This document shows, piece by piece, positions 1-7,239 of a stretch of DNA of 48,678 nt (position 1 is the first letter of the stretch; each line of letters opens with the position of its first letter). The stretch lies in assembly GCF_017115045.1 (NCBI RefSeq), contig NZ_JABXKK010000023.1, forward strand, positions 1 to 48,678. The letters are read 5' to 3'. This DNA comes from Nostoc sp. NMS8 (GTDB lineage: Bacteria > Cyanobacteriota > Cyanobacteriia > Cyanobacteriales > Nostocaceae). The translations under genes and the position numbers were made by a program. A model generated the notes under the pieces. The model was given only the letters and a program-made list of their open reading frames with translations, had not been told where the DNA came from and searched no databases.

Positions 1-51
1 GGGGTAGCCCTACGCAAAAATAGCTCGATGCCAGGTTTATTCTTACAAACT

Positions 52-87
52 AAAACCCCCTAGCTCTCATAACAGCTAGGGGGTTTT
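52..87. terminator. Strong Rho-independent terminator hairpin
   Basis: A perfect 14-bp stem (AAAACCCCCTAGCT at 52-65 pairing with AGCTAGGGGGTTTT at 74-87) encloses an 8-nt loop and is followed by more T residues. A-tracts and T-tracts flank both sides, so it could act in either direction. The gene it serves lies left of the window or was displaced when the transposase remnant on its right lost its 5' part. Confidence 0.85.
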
Positions 88-115
88 TGTTTATGCTGAA
101 TTTAGTATTGGATAA

Positions 116-394
116 GGTTATGACTCCAAAGAAAAACGTGCTGCCCTACGCTTTCTGAGTATTCGCCCTCAATGGCCAAAACGAGTTTGGAAAACAAGGA
201 AAAACAGAGGAAGACCCATTAAAATTTCTGTTCCTAGATTTCAGCAGGAGCGGTGTTTCGCTTGGTATCAACGCAAATACCGTCGTCTAGTCGTTAGATG
301 GGAGCGTCAAAAGGTTTATTTTGACGCATTTATTGACCTCGCTACTATCCACATCTGGATTCACAAAATATTATTTGGGATAGGTTCAGGATAA
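116..394 (+). pseudogene. IS5-family transposase, C-terminal remnant
   Basis: An open frame of 92 codons with no start codon (a TAA lies directly upstream at 113-115) ends at TAA 392-394. The translation contains RPQWPKRVWKTRKNRGRPIK, then QQERCFAWYQRKYRRLVVRW, ending with a hydrophobic stretch around FIDLATIHIWIHKI. This matches the C-terminal end of IS5-group (DDE) transposases common in Nostocales, including the basic YRRLVVRWER segment. The N-terminal two thirds with the first catalytic residues are absent, so it cannot be active. I did not find clear terminal inverted repeats. It is read as a decayed insertion sequence. Confidence 0.75.
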
Positions 395-434
395 TAAGAC
401 TTCTCATTATGTGAAGCCAACTGAATGAGAGGAT

Positions 435-662
435 TTGCTGGATGCTGCTTTTGATGCAGCAATCAAGCCTGCATCTGCTGAAGTTTTAAATGGTTTGTAT
501 ACACCTAAGCGACTGGAAGCAATTGTAGATAAATCTCAGATTATGGAAGTAGCACAGGCTTTTTTAGATTTGACTTATACGAATTCTCAAAAATCTTTGC
601 CTGGTGCTATTGATGAGATGTTGAGTGAGTTACCTGGTGGCAAACAGTGGGAGAAAGGTTAG
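435..662 (+). CDS. Small hypothetical protein, possibly a C-terminal gene remnant
   Basis: 75 residues if the TTG at 435 is used. An in-frame TGA at 426-428 bounds it upstream, and the first in-frame ATG is deep inside the frame, near 542. No convincing ribosome binding site precedes the TTG. The product is mixed helical and acidic, with no signal peptide or membrane segment, and ends in LPGGKQWEKG. I do not recognise a family. Because it directly follows a transposase remnant and has no good start, it may be the 3' end of a gene whose beginning was lost. The codon pattern looks protein-like, so I keep it at low confidence. Confidence 0.35.
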   Translation: MLDAAFDAAIKPASAEVLNGLYTPKRLEAIVDKSQIMEVAQAFLDLTYTNSQKSLPGAIDEMLSELPGGKQWEKG

Positions 663-749
663 TGAAAATAATTGTATTAAGTATTTGCATATAACATAAC
701 AAATTCAGATATTGCGTTTTAGGTCAAGTATTTCTACTGAATCGGCTCT

Positions 750-1091
750 CTAGGTAGGCATAGAATCCAGTAAATCTGAAGCGAATTCTTTTTTTGCTCT
801 AATCCAAGTAGTGAAGCAAAATTCTATATGTTCTCTAAAATTGCCATTATCACAAGATTCAACTTTATAAACAGTCTCTCCATTTTTTTCGACAATAATG
901 GATGCATCATGCCCACAAAAACTGTATATCTCTACTTTCCATTGACCATTTTTGCTTTGTGCATTACCACCAATATCATAGTATCCACTTTTATCGTCTA
1001 CATTCTCCCAGTAGTCAAAGTTCCAAAAGCTATTTAAAATCCCACTTTTAACTCTCTCCTGAATTTTTTGAATATTTTCTAAATTAATCAT
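750..1091 (-). CDS. Hypothetical protein, 113 aa
   Basis: A complete ATG-to-stop frame encoding a small, probably cytosolic protein with no signal peptide or membrane helix. It is rich in aromatic residues, with pairs such as FWNFDYWEN, SGYYDIGG and FCFTTWIRAKK, and contains three cysteines. I do not recognise a domain. Its size, its position between an insertion-sequence remnant and a lone repressor, and its lack of a housekeeping partner fit a mobile or accessory gene. An immunity-type protein is possible, but nothing visible proves it. No promoter was identified. Confidence 0.5.
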   Translation of the reverse strand: MINLENIQKIQERVKSGILNSFWNFDYWENVDDKSGYYDIGGNAQSKNGQWKVEIYSFCGHDASIIVEKNGETVYKVESCDNGNFREHIEFCFTTWIRAKKEFASDLLDSMPT

Positions 1092-1374
1092 AAGTACGGA
1101 TGTCCAGTTTATTAAAAACTCTTATTTTATAGTTCCCAAAAATCTTCCTTCACTCCTCAATACTTTATAAAACTTTACTGCTAACTACTCATGCTCACTC
1201 CCTCCGAAAGGATGCGGCTGATGAAAGAATTCTGAAAACTCCCACAAAATAATCCCCTTGCAAAATGGAAAACAGCCTACGCTAGTGCTTAACTCGGTTT
1301 GAAGATAATGACGACTGGACAATTGTAATGCTATGTGGCGATCGCATCATCTCAACCTCTTCAACACCCATTGC

Positions 1375-1587
1375 CTATTCCATCAATTCAATCAATTCTT
1401 CAATCGTCACCTCTAAAGCACGAGCTATTTTATAGACTGCACTTAAATCAACTGTATTCATCCCGTCGTCACGTCGAGCATAGCTTTTAACTGTGTTGTA
1501 GTTGACTTCAGCATGGTCAGCTACATCTTGCAGTGTCCAACCCCGCTTCTGAGCTAATTCTCGAATTCGCAGTCTAACTCGTCCCAT
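1375..1587 (-). CDS. XRE/Cro-type helix-turn-helix repressor
   Basis: A 70-residue protein made almost entirely of one XRE/Cro-CI HTH domain: IRELAQKRGW begins the first helix, TLQDVADHAEVNYNTVKSY (about residues 18-36) is the helix-turn-helix, and IARALEVTIEELIELM is the C-terminal helix typical of small XRE regulators. It probably binds DNA as a dimer. It stands alone, divergent from no gene, and its own upstream region has two copies of a 16-bp near-palindrome, so autoregulation is likely. Such proteins are often antitoxins or phage/plasmid regulators; no toxin is adjacent here. Domain assignment is firm, the target is inferred. Confidence 0.88.
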   Translation of the reverse strand: MGRVRLRIRELAQKRGWTLQDVADHAEVNYNTVKSYARRDDGMNTVDLSAVYKIARALEVTIEELIELME

Positions 1588-1601
1588 CCATGTTTTGACA
1601 A

Positions 1602-1650
1602 AGGTGAGTATTCACCTACTAGCATGTATAATAAAGGTGAATACTCACCT
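1602..1650. promoter_or_regulatory. Double operator of the XRE repressor
   Basis: Site 1 (1602-1617) is AGGTGAGTATTCACCT and site 2 (1635-1650) is AGGTGAATACTCACCT. Each is a near-perfect dyad (AGGTGA..TCACCT arms), and the two are exact reverse complements. They end 15 bp upstream of the repressor start and are separated by 17 bp that include TATAAT (1627-1632 on the plus strand) and, on the minus strand, TTATTATA. A promoter between two operators is a classical repressor arrangement. Binding is inferred. Confidence 0.75.
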
Positions 1651-1753
1651 AAAAAACACATCAAAAGCGATCGCACGTCCAGCCTAAAAAACTAACACAG
1701 CGATCGCTACTTTTGATTTTGAAGGCAAACAGCATAGAAGGTGACTTCCATAC

Positions 1754-2551
1754 TTAAATTAAAGGTTTATCGCTTTCTCCCTGTCCTCCCCTGCCCACCT
1801 CCTGTTGTGGTGCAGACATGATTTGCTTTTGCTGTTCTTGTATCCAGGTTTCAAAAAGTTCATTCAGAAGACGCACTTTCATAAATTCATCCAGTTGTGC
1901 GGGAATAAATTTTTCCAGCCGCAAAATAACAAACCATTCAGCGATGCGTGTAGGGGGCAATATCTGACCTGGTTGACTGCTAGAGAGCATTTGTACCATT
2001 ACAGGATGTAGTGCATTCAATTCAATCGGGCCAACTAAACCGCCAGTTTGGGCTTCTGGCCCGAGTGAGTATTCCCGCGCCAAGTCAGCAAAAGAGTTTT
2101 CTTTTGCCTGAATCCTGAAGTAGAGTTCTTGGGCAATTCCCACATCTTGGGTTCGCAGTAGGGAATAAATTACTTTGTCCAGTTTTGTCTTGGACTGGAA
2201 AAAGTAAGATTCTAGTTTGTTACCCCAAGTAGCTTGCTTGAATTTTTCAATTTTAAGCTTACGAGTGGTAATGACTTCTAGTTGATCGGAAGTCAAGCCT
2301 TGATGTGCCATCCAAGCCTGGATGTCTTCTTCATTTTTGAACTGTTTTTCAGCGTAAAACTGCTGTTTAGCTTGGGCTATTTCCTCAGGTGTACACTCTA
2401 TTGCTACTTTCGCAAGGTGTGAGTTTTGCTCTATTGCCTCATCGATGATCAATTCACGCTGCAACTGTGGCAGCATTTGATAACTTGCCAGCAAGGAAAT
2501 CAATTCACTAGCTGCGATTGTACGATTACCGATTTGGATCGCTTCAGTCAT
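1754..2551 (-). CDS. Parvulin-type peptidyl-prolyl isomerase (PpiC/SurA-like)
   Basis: 265 residues. The N-terminal half is a SurA-like helical region (LLASYQMLPQLQRELIIDEAI, then CTPEEIAQAKQQFY). A single rotamase domain follows at about residues 130-225, recognised by FADLAREYSLG and QTGGLVGPIEL, the typical parvulin strand-helix pattern. It should catalyse cis-trans isomerisation of prolyl bonds in client proteins. There is no signal peptide, so the protein is predicted cytosolic, unlike periplasmic SurA. Related cyanobacterial proteins often sit near secretion or peptide-export genes; none is seen here. The C-terminus is Gln/Gly rich and probably disordered. Start is the ATG at 2551. Confidence 0.85.
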   Translation of the reverse strand: MTEAIQIGNRTIAASELISLLASYQMLPQLQRELIIDEAIEQNSHLAKVAIECTPEEIAQAKQQFYAEKQFKNEEDIQAWMAHQGLTSDQLEVITTRKLKIEKFKQATWGNKLESYFFQSKTKLDKVIYSLLRTQDVGIAQELYFRIQAKENSFADLAREYSLGPEAQTGGLVGPIELNALHPVMVQMLSSSQPGQILPPTRIAEWFVILRLEKFIPAQLDEFMKVRLLNELFETWIQEQQKQIMSAPQQEVGRGGQGESDKPLI

Positions 2552-3028
2552 TAGCTTTCAGGCATCTTAAGAATATCTAGTTTGTTAAAGAAGCTATACC
2601 ATAGCCCATTTATTAATAGCTTTTACCTTAATTTTAACGAGTTAGTTATCCTAACCTCACTTTCACAATAATTAAATAGTTACTTGCTAATATACTTAAA
2701 AATATACAGGTTATGTGAGTTTTTATCAAAGATTCTACGCAAATATGCTGCTTAAACCTCTTGTCATTACCGCATCTCTTAAAAGGCTGATGAAATTTGG
2801 GTTTTAAAGTTTAAGTATGATTCTCATTTATCAATTTTTATTGAGAATATTCACGCAAGAATCAAGGTTATGTAATCTGCTTTGAAAGCGATCGCCAGTT
2901 GGAAAAAAATGTGGCTAATGACAAGCCTTAAGTCCTGGGTCTATTAAAAGTTGTTAGAGATAGAAAAAGACAGCACAACCTATGCTGCTTTTTCCATTTG
3001 TGTATCCAGCAACCAAAAATTCTCCGGT
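2552..3028. other. Intergenic region with AT-rich dyad and cytM terminator
   Basis: No coding frame of note in 477 bp. It holds a dyad ATTCTCA (2820-2826) / TGAGAAT (2842-2848) in AT-rich sequence, 270 bp ahead of the isomerase gene. That is vaguely Fur-box-like but too diverged to name. A terminator for cytM lies at the right end and is listed separately. Confidence 0.4.
2963..2994 (-). terminator. Rho-independent terminator of cytM
   Basis: GAAAAAGACAGCA (2963-2975) pairs with TGCTGCTTTTTC (2983-2994) with one bulged base and a 7-nt loop. Read on the minus strand the stem ends in a T-run, 35 bp beyond the cytM stop codon. Confidence 0.7.
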
Positions 3029-3403
3029 CTACAACGACTCTAAATAGTTCAGAAGATCCGCCATTTCTTGGGCACTAGGTTGGAATTTTGGCATTGGCGG
3101 TGTTTCACCACTGATCACTTGATGAATCAGCCCATACCGAGACTTGTGCTTTGAAACAGCCTGCAAACTGGGCCCTACTCGCCCGTCTGCTTCCAAGCCA
3201 TGACAACCAGCGCAGTTAATTTGAAAGATCGCATGTCCTTGAACTGGGTTTCCTGTTAAGGATAGAACACTCTTGACGTATGGATCGGAGGCTTGAACTA
3301 ACTGAACACCAAAAAAGCCTAAAGGGACTGCTAGCAGTGTGGCCAGCATCAATAAAACGATCCGCTGAATCAATATTTCAGGTTTGGTAATCTGGTTATC
3401 CAA
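3029..3403 (-). CDS. cytM: Cytochrome c, CytM type
   Basis: 124 residues with an N-terminal hydrophobic segment (about 14-37, LMLATLLAVPLGFFGVQL) acting as signal or membrane anchor, followed by one class I cytochrome c domain. The haem attachment motif is CAGCH, preceded by GHAIFQIN, and the distal methionine is in TPPMPKF. The segment ASDPYVKSVLSLTGNPVQG and the closing MADLLNYLESL match cyanobacterial CytM, a low-abundance thylakoid-associated cytochrome linked to respiratory/photosynthetic electron flow. The frame opens with TTG (3403), since no ATG or GTG exists between the upstream TAG and the anchor. It is divergent from petG. Another small c-type cytochrome is the only alternative. 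Confidence 0.82.
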   Translation of the reverse strand: MDNQITKPEILIQRIVLLMLATLLAVPLGFFGVQLVQASDPYVKSVLSLTGNPVQGHAIFQINCAGCHGLEADGRVGPSLQAVSKHKSRYGLIHQVISGETPPMPKFQPSAQEMADLLNYLESL

Positions 3404-3621
3404 AAGGTTTGCTGTGAAAGTCTAGGTGTGCTAAAAAGTTTTTATTTCCTACACATAGCTTAAAAGTTCTTGATCGTGTCTGCAAGCACAGAAGACTATT
3501 TTCTTGTGGGCAGTTAGGCAGTTGTCCTTTAAAAAGGCTGTAGAGCGCAGGATTCATACGAAATTTGGTAAAATCAAAAGCAAGCAACGAATATTTAATT
3601 ATTACAAAGAGGAGATTTCCA

Positions 3622-3735
3622 GTGGTTGAACCCCTGCTATCAGGTATTGTCCTTGGTCTAGTTTTCGTCACCCTTGCCGGACTGTTTTACGCTGCCTATA
3701 GGCAATACAAGCGCCCCAATCAGTTGGGAGGATAA
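3622..3735 (+). CDS. petG: Cytochrome b6f complex subunit V (PetG)
   Basis: A 37-residue single-span membrane protein with GTG start at 3622 and a good ribosome binding site (AAAGAGGAG at 3606-3614). The sequence begins [19 protein letters not shown], continues [12 protein letters not shown] and ends NQLGG, which is diagnostic of PetG. It is a small subunit needed for assembly and stability of the thylakoid cytochrome b6f complex that links photosystem II to photosystem I. It is transcribed divergently from cytM; the shared 218-bp spacer must carry both promoters. Length is the usual 37 residues. Confidence 0.97.
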   Translation: MVEPLLSGIVLGLVFVTLAGLFYAAYRQYKRPNQLGG

Positions 3736-3740
3736 GGGAG

Positions 3741-3770
3741 TGCTGAGTTAGGAGTTAGGGGTTAGGAGTT
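3741..3770. repeat. Short tandem heptamer-type repeat (GAGTTAG)
   Basis: Imperfect tandem GAGTTAG/GGGTTAG units lie between petG and the end of rsmD, typical of the STRR sequences of filamentous cyanobacteria. Confidence 0.7.
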
Positions 3771-4352
3771 ATATTGTTCCTCATCTCCTTTATCCGCCCC
3801 TAATCCCTCACTCTGAATTCTGTAGAAAGTAAGTGATGTGTTGCTGTAAACTTTCTGGCGGCAAATTTCCCAAGCGGGAATCTCTGGCGGTATCCAACCT
3901 TGTGAGGCGTGTTCAACTGCGATTTCGCCGCTAAAATCTAAAAGTTGATGGTGAGCGATCGCTTCTAATACTGGTTGGTACAATCCACTGGCATAAGGGG
4001 GATCGAGGTAAATTTTATCGAATTGCTTGCCTGATAAAGTCTTTAACTGCTGCGTAATATCTCCCCGTAATACCCGAAATTCTTGGTCGGCATTAACTAC
4101 CTGCTGCCAATTTTCTTGGATGGTGGCACAGGCTCGGCTCGATTGTTCTATTCCGATTACTAGGCTGGCTCCTCTACACAAAGCCTCTGCGCCCATTGAG
4201 CCAGTACCAGCGCATAAATCTAGCCAGCGACAACCTGCGATTTCTCCCTGCCAAATATTAAATACTGCCTCTCTTACCCGCGCACTAGTGGGTCTAGTTT
4301 CTTTTCCTGGTAAAGTTTTTAGCTGACGATTGCCGTAAATTCTCAAACTCAT
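3762..4352 (-). CDS. rsmD: 16S rRNA (guanine966-N2)-methyltransferase RsmD
   Basis: 196 residues, the usual size. It contains the SAM-binding motif LDLCAGTGSMGAEAL (about residues 44-58) and the catalytic YLDPPYAS motif (about 115-122) of N2-guanine methyltransferases, plus the N-terminal LRIYGNRQLKTLPG..TRPTSARVREAVFNI signature of the RsmD family, split here by one residue pair. It methylates G966 of 16S rRNA during small-subunit assembly. It is convergent with petG and lies upstream of nothing obviously related; hisH follows on the same strand beyond a repeat-filled 77-bp spacer. Confidence 0.95.
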   Translation of the reverse strand: MSLRIYGNRQLKTLPGKETRPTSARVREAVFNIWQGEIAGCRWLDLCAGTGSMGAEALCRGASLVIGIEQSSRACATIQENWQQVVNADQEFRVLRGDITQQLKTLSGKQFDKIYLDPPYASGLYQPVLEAIAHHQLLDFSGEIAVEHASQGWIPPEIPAWEICRQKVYSNTSLTFYRIQSEGLGADKGDEEQYNS

Positions 4353-4388
4353 TGGTTATTAGTCATTAGTCATTAGTCATCGGTCATC
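4352..4388. repeat. STRR heptamer array (CATTAGT)
   Basis: Consecutive TCATTAG units lie immediately upstream of rsmD and downstream of hisH. It is a typical Nostocales short tandem repeat and probably non-coding. Confidence 0.8.
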
Positions 4389-4429
4389 AATTGTAGACAA
4401 AAGACAAAGAACAAATGACAAAAAGAATA

Positions 4430-5065
4430 TTAGGCAGGAATTTTTTCGCGGACTTGAGCAACGAAATTAGACAGGATTTGCAAGCCGATATTAGAAGATT
4501 TTTCGGGGTGAAATTGGACTGCCATCAGGTTTTCATGGGCGATCGCAGCTGTGACGGTTTGAGTCCCGTGAGTGACGGTTGCTGCACGGATTAGGGGGTC
4601 TATTGGGTCAACATAGTAGGAATGGACAAAATACACCCAAGGATCGGATGGTAAATGCTCCCACAAAATACTTTTTGGTTGAGTCACTTCCAGCTGATTC
4701 CAACCCATGTGAGGAATAGTAATGTCGGGTTCCGAGCGAAACCGCCGCACTTTTCCTTTGATAATTCCTAGTCCTGGTTGGGTACCTTCTGCACTTGATT
4801 CAAAGAGAATTTGCAATCCTAAACAAATTCCTAAGAAAGGTTTACCAGATGCGATCGCTTCTTTAATCGGTTGTTCCAAACCACGCGCTCGCAGGTGTTG
4901 CACTGCTGGATCAAATGCTCCTACTCCTGGTAGGACTATAGCATCTGCCTGCTCTAATTCCTTTGGAGAATAAGTAACATTAGGAGTTGCCCCAGCTTTT
5001 TCCAAGCCTTTACAGACTGAGTGCAAATTTCCCATCTCGTAATCTACGACCGCAATCACTGGCAT
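4430..5065 (-). CDS. hisH: Imidazole glycerol phosphate synthase, glutaminase subunit HisH
   Basis: 211 residues, a class I glutamine amidotransferase. The catalytic triad is visible: Cys81 in FLGICLGLQ, and His186 and Glu188 in VQFHPEKSS. The N-terminus VVDYEMGNLHSV and the oxyanion-strand motif PGVGAF are family hallmarks. HisH releases ammonia from glutamine for HisF, which makes IGP and AICAR in histidine biosynthesis. hisF is not adjacent, normal for cyanobacteria, where his genes are scattered (hisD is 17 kb away in this window). Start is the ATG at 5065, divergent from the C15-like peptidase gene. Confidence 0.97.
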   Translation of the reverse strand: MPVIAVVDYEMGNLHSVCKGLEKAGATPNVTYSPKELEQADAIVLPGVGAFDPAVQHLRARGLEQPIKEAIASGKPFLGICLGLQILFESSAEGTQPGLGIIKGKVRRFRSEPDITIPHMGWNQLEVTQPKSILWEHLPSDPWVYFVHSYYVDPIDPLIRAATVTHGTQTVTAAIAHENLMAVQFHPEKSSNIGLQILSNFVAQVREKIPA

Positions 5066-5123
5066 TTACCTGCTCCTTGTAAATTTATTATGGAGGGTTT
5101 TTCTATTCTAAATAATATTTGTT

Positions 5124-5645
5124 ATGAAGAAAAGAATTCTATTAACTTCTTTTGATATTTGGCTAAAGGATCAACAGACAAATTCTTCTGATGATTTATT
5201 ACTTGAAGTTACCAAACTCGATCTGATACCGCATGACTTAACTTTTTTACGCCAGTTACCCGTAGATGTGCAACTTGCCAGTACTCAGGTAATGGAAAAA
5301 ATCAATGCAATCCAACCTGATTACATCATCTGTTGTGGTATGGCTGCAAGCCGTACACAATTAAGTGTGGAAGCCGTTGCTAGCTATGGAGAAATTGTTT
5401 TACAGACAGAGGTTAATTTAGAAAAATTAGTGGCGGGAGCCACAGCAATTGAGATTAGCTACGACTGCGGTAAATTTGTTTGCGAAGGTCTTTACTATTC
5501 AGTGTTGGATTACTTAAGTCAAAATAAACTCATAGCACGTTGTATTTTTGTCCATGTTCCGATTCTCAATCAAGAAAATTTGATGGGTATTCTTGCCGAT
5601 TTTGTATTAATTATTAACAAACTGGCACTTTCATCAAGTTGTTAA
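5124..5645 (+). CDS. Pyroglutamyl-peptidase I-like protein (peptidase family C15)
   Basis: 173 residues, somewhat shorter than the typical 200-215 of the family. It opens with KRILLTSFDIW (family: LVTGFEPF-like strand). The expected catalytic residues appear retained: Glu in QLSVEAVAS, Cys in YDCGKFVCEGLYY and His in CIFVHVPIL. It may remove N-terminal pyroglutamate from peptides, but the sequence around the active site is diverged (DCGKFVCE instead of the common SAGTFVCN), so the substrate is uncertain. The gene is followed after 7 bp by the DUF3370 gene, so the two are likely cotranscribed. Confidence 0.75.
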   Translation: MKKRILLTSFDIWLKDQQTNSSDDLLLEVTKLDLIPHDLTFLRQLPVDVQLASTQVMEKINAIQPDYIICCGMAASRTQLSVEAVASYGEIVLQTEVNLEKLVAGATAIEISYDCGKFVCEGLYYSVLDYLSQNKLIARCIFVHVPILNQENLMGILADFVLIINKLALSSSC

Positions 5646-5652
5646 TGTCTGT

Positions 5653-7065
5653 ATGGTGAAAGAAATATCTAAGTATATGTTGCCATTGTTACTAGTTTTT
5701 CCCATTGCTCAATTAACTCCTGCTACGCCATCACTTGAAGAAGTTGTACAACCACAAGAAGTACGACCTTTACCAGGGCAATTGGATACAGTGCCAACTT
5801 TTAATAGCAATAGTCCAGAATTGGTTTTGAAAGAAGGAATTTTACTTTCCACCTTTCCACCAGATGGGAAAAAAGTGCCAACGGCGCATCTGAATTTTCC
5901 CTTTCGAGGACGATTTGATATTTTTGCTCACCACATTACGAAAGCTGAACCAGCAGATAATTTGCGTAGGCGTAGCTCGTCGGAGACATCGCTCTATTTA
6001 GGGATAATTTTGCATAACCCTAGTTCGGAATCGGTGAAGGTGAATATTTTGCAGGCGGCGAGTTATTTGAGTCAACCGGATGCACCATTTATTCAGTTAC
6101 CATCTTTTAGCCAAAATTTTTTAGGTAAAGTTTTTGCCGGGCCAGGCGATCGCGTTATGTCTGATGTGCTTCGAGGAGTGCGACAAGAAATTTTCCCTGC
6201 TCAAATTGAGATTCCAGCAAAGCAAAGTCGGATGTTACTCAATTTACCAATTCCGGTGCAGGGACTGACACCACCTCTTAATGGTCGGTCTACATTGATC
6301 CGACTGCAAAGTGATGGCACTGTCTATGCAGCTAGCCTAGCGATGTTTGCACGGGTGAATCCTGATGGCAGTGAGCGATCGCCTAATTTAGAAGAATGGC
6401 AAAATTTACTAGATAATGGTGATTTGGCTGGGCCACGAGATAAAGCACCCACTCCCTTAGAGGGAACTGACAAGCCAAGAATTTATGGGCGTGTCGCTGG
6501 AGTGGCTGGTGGTTCGCGATGGAGAGCCTTATTAGTAGATAATCCTAAAGCTAGGTATCTAACTATTCCCCAGCCTGGTCAAGTGTTTTCTTACGCTCTG
6601 AGTACCCTGCATGGCGGTACCTTAGGAACTGGTCAAATCCAAAGTGCTACTATGCTGGTGCGCTATCCTGACACCGCATATCGCGCTCATGGTAACTATG
6701 GAATTCAATATAATCTGAAGTTGCCGCTATACAACAATACTCAAAGTTCTCAAACTGTTAGTGTGTCGATACAAACACCACTCAAGGAGGATCAATTAGT
6801 TAAGCCAGGGTTACGCTTTTTGAGTACACCAGCCCCTCAAGTATTTTTCCGAGGAACGGTGCGGGTACGTTACAAAGATGAGCAAAATCAGCCACAAACT
6901 CAGTTTGTGCATTTAGTGCAAAAGAGAGGTCAACCAGGGGAACCATTAGTTTTATTAAAGATGAAAGCGGGCGATCGCTCTTTAGTAGAAGTAGACTTTC
7001 TCTATCCACCAGATGCTACACCACCGCAAGTATTAACAGTTTCAACTCAAGCTGAACCTCGGTAA
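5653..7065 (+). CDS. DUF3370 domain exported protein
   Basis: 470 residues with an N-terminal hydrophobic segment (MLPLLLVFPIAQLTPA, about residues 9-24), probably a signal peptide. The rest is predicted beta-rich, with motifs such as FRGRFDIFAHHI, LGIILHNPS and RIYGRVAGVAGGSRWRALLVD that I associate with the cyanobacterial DUF3370 family, of unknown function and presumably in the periplasm or cell envelope. A mobile-repeat-like insertion encodes residues LRRRSSSETS near position 104-113 without breaking the frame. It follows the C15-like gene by 7 bp. No catalytic motif is visible. Confidence 0.8.
   Translation: MVKEISKYMLPLLLVFPIAQLTPATPSLEEVVQPQEVRPLPGQLDTVPTFNSNSPELVLKEGILLSTFPPDGKKVPTAHLNFPFRGRFDIFAHHITKAEPADNLRRRSSSETSLYLGIILHNPSSESVKVNILQAASYLSQPDAPFIQLPSFSQNFLGKVFAGPGDRVMSDVLRGVRQEIFPAQIEIPAKQSRMLLNLPIPVQGLTPPLNGRSTLIRLQSDGTVYAASLAMFARVNPDGSERSPNLEEWQNLLDNGDLAGPRDKAPTPLEGTDKPRIYGRVAGVAGGSRWRALLVDNPKARYLTIPQPGQVFSYALSTLHGGTLGTGQIQSATMLVRYPDTAYRAHGNYGIQYNLKLPLYNNTQSSQTVSVSIQTPLKEDQLVKPGLRFLSTPAPQVFFRGTVRVRYKDEQNQPQTQFVHLVQKRGQPGEPLVLLKMKAGDRSLVEVDFLYPPDATPPQVLTVSTQAEPR
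5961..5993. repeat. Interspersed repeat inserted in frame in the DUF3370 gene
   Basis: TTGCGTAGGCGTAGCTCG followed by TCGGAGACATCGC resembles a palindromic repeat family scattered through Nostocales genomes. Here it lies inside a gene and adds an Arg/Ser-rich loop. Family assignment is from memory. Confidence 0.6.
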
Positions 7066-7142
7066 TGAGTCATGGGTAATGGGTAAGGGTTTTTCTCTAA
7101 TTACCTGTTACCAAAAAATAACTAAAGCCTGTTCTAAAGCTT

Positions 7143-7172
7143 TTCACCCTAAATTTGTATATTTAGGGTGAA
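7143..7172. terminator. Perfect hairpin after the DUF3370 gene
   Basis: TTCACCCTAAAT (7143-7154) and ATTTAGGGTGAA (7161-7172) form a perfect 12-bp stem with a 6-nt loop. There is no long T-run, so it may be a terminator, an mRNA 3' stabiliser or an operator for the receiver gene 68 bp downstream. Confidence 0.5.
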
Positions 7173-7239
7173 TACTTATTCTGCTCTATGCATTGCAATA
7201 GAAATAGCAGACTAAGTAGATAGCCAATAAAAGGACGGT

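Noticed and set aside
2820..2848. Fur-box-like dyad ATTCTCA/TGAGAAT
   Set aside because: The arms are too far apart and do not match the iron-box consensus; kept only as a description of the spacer.
3396..3671. 91-codon minus-strand frame
   Set aside because: It runs antisense through petG and has no family resemblance or ribosome binding site.
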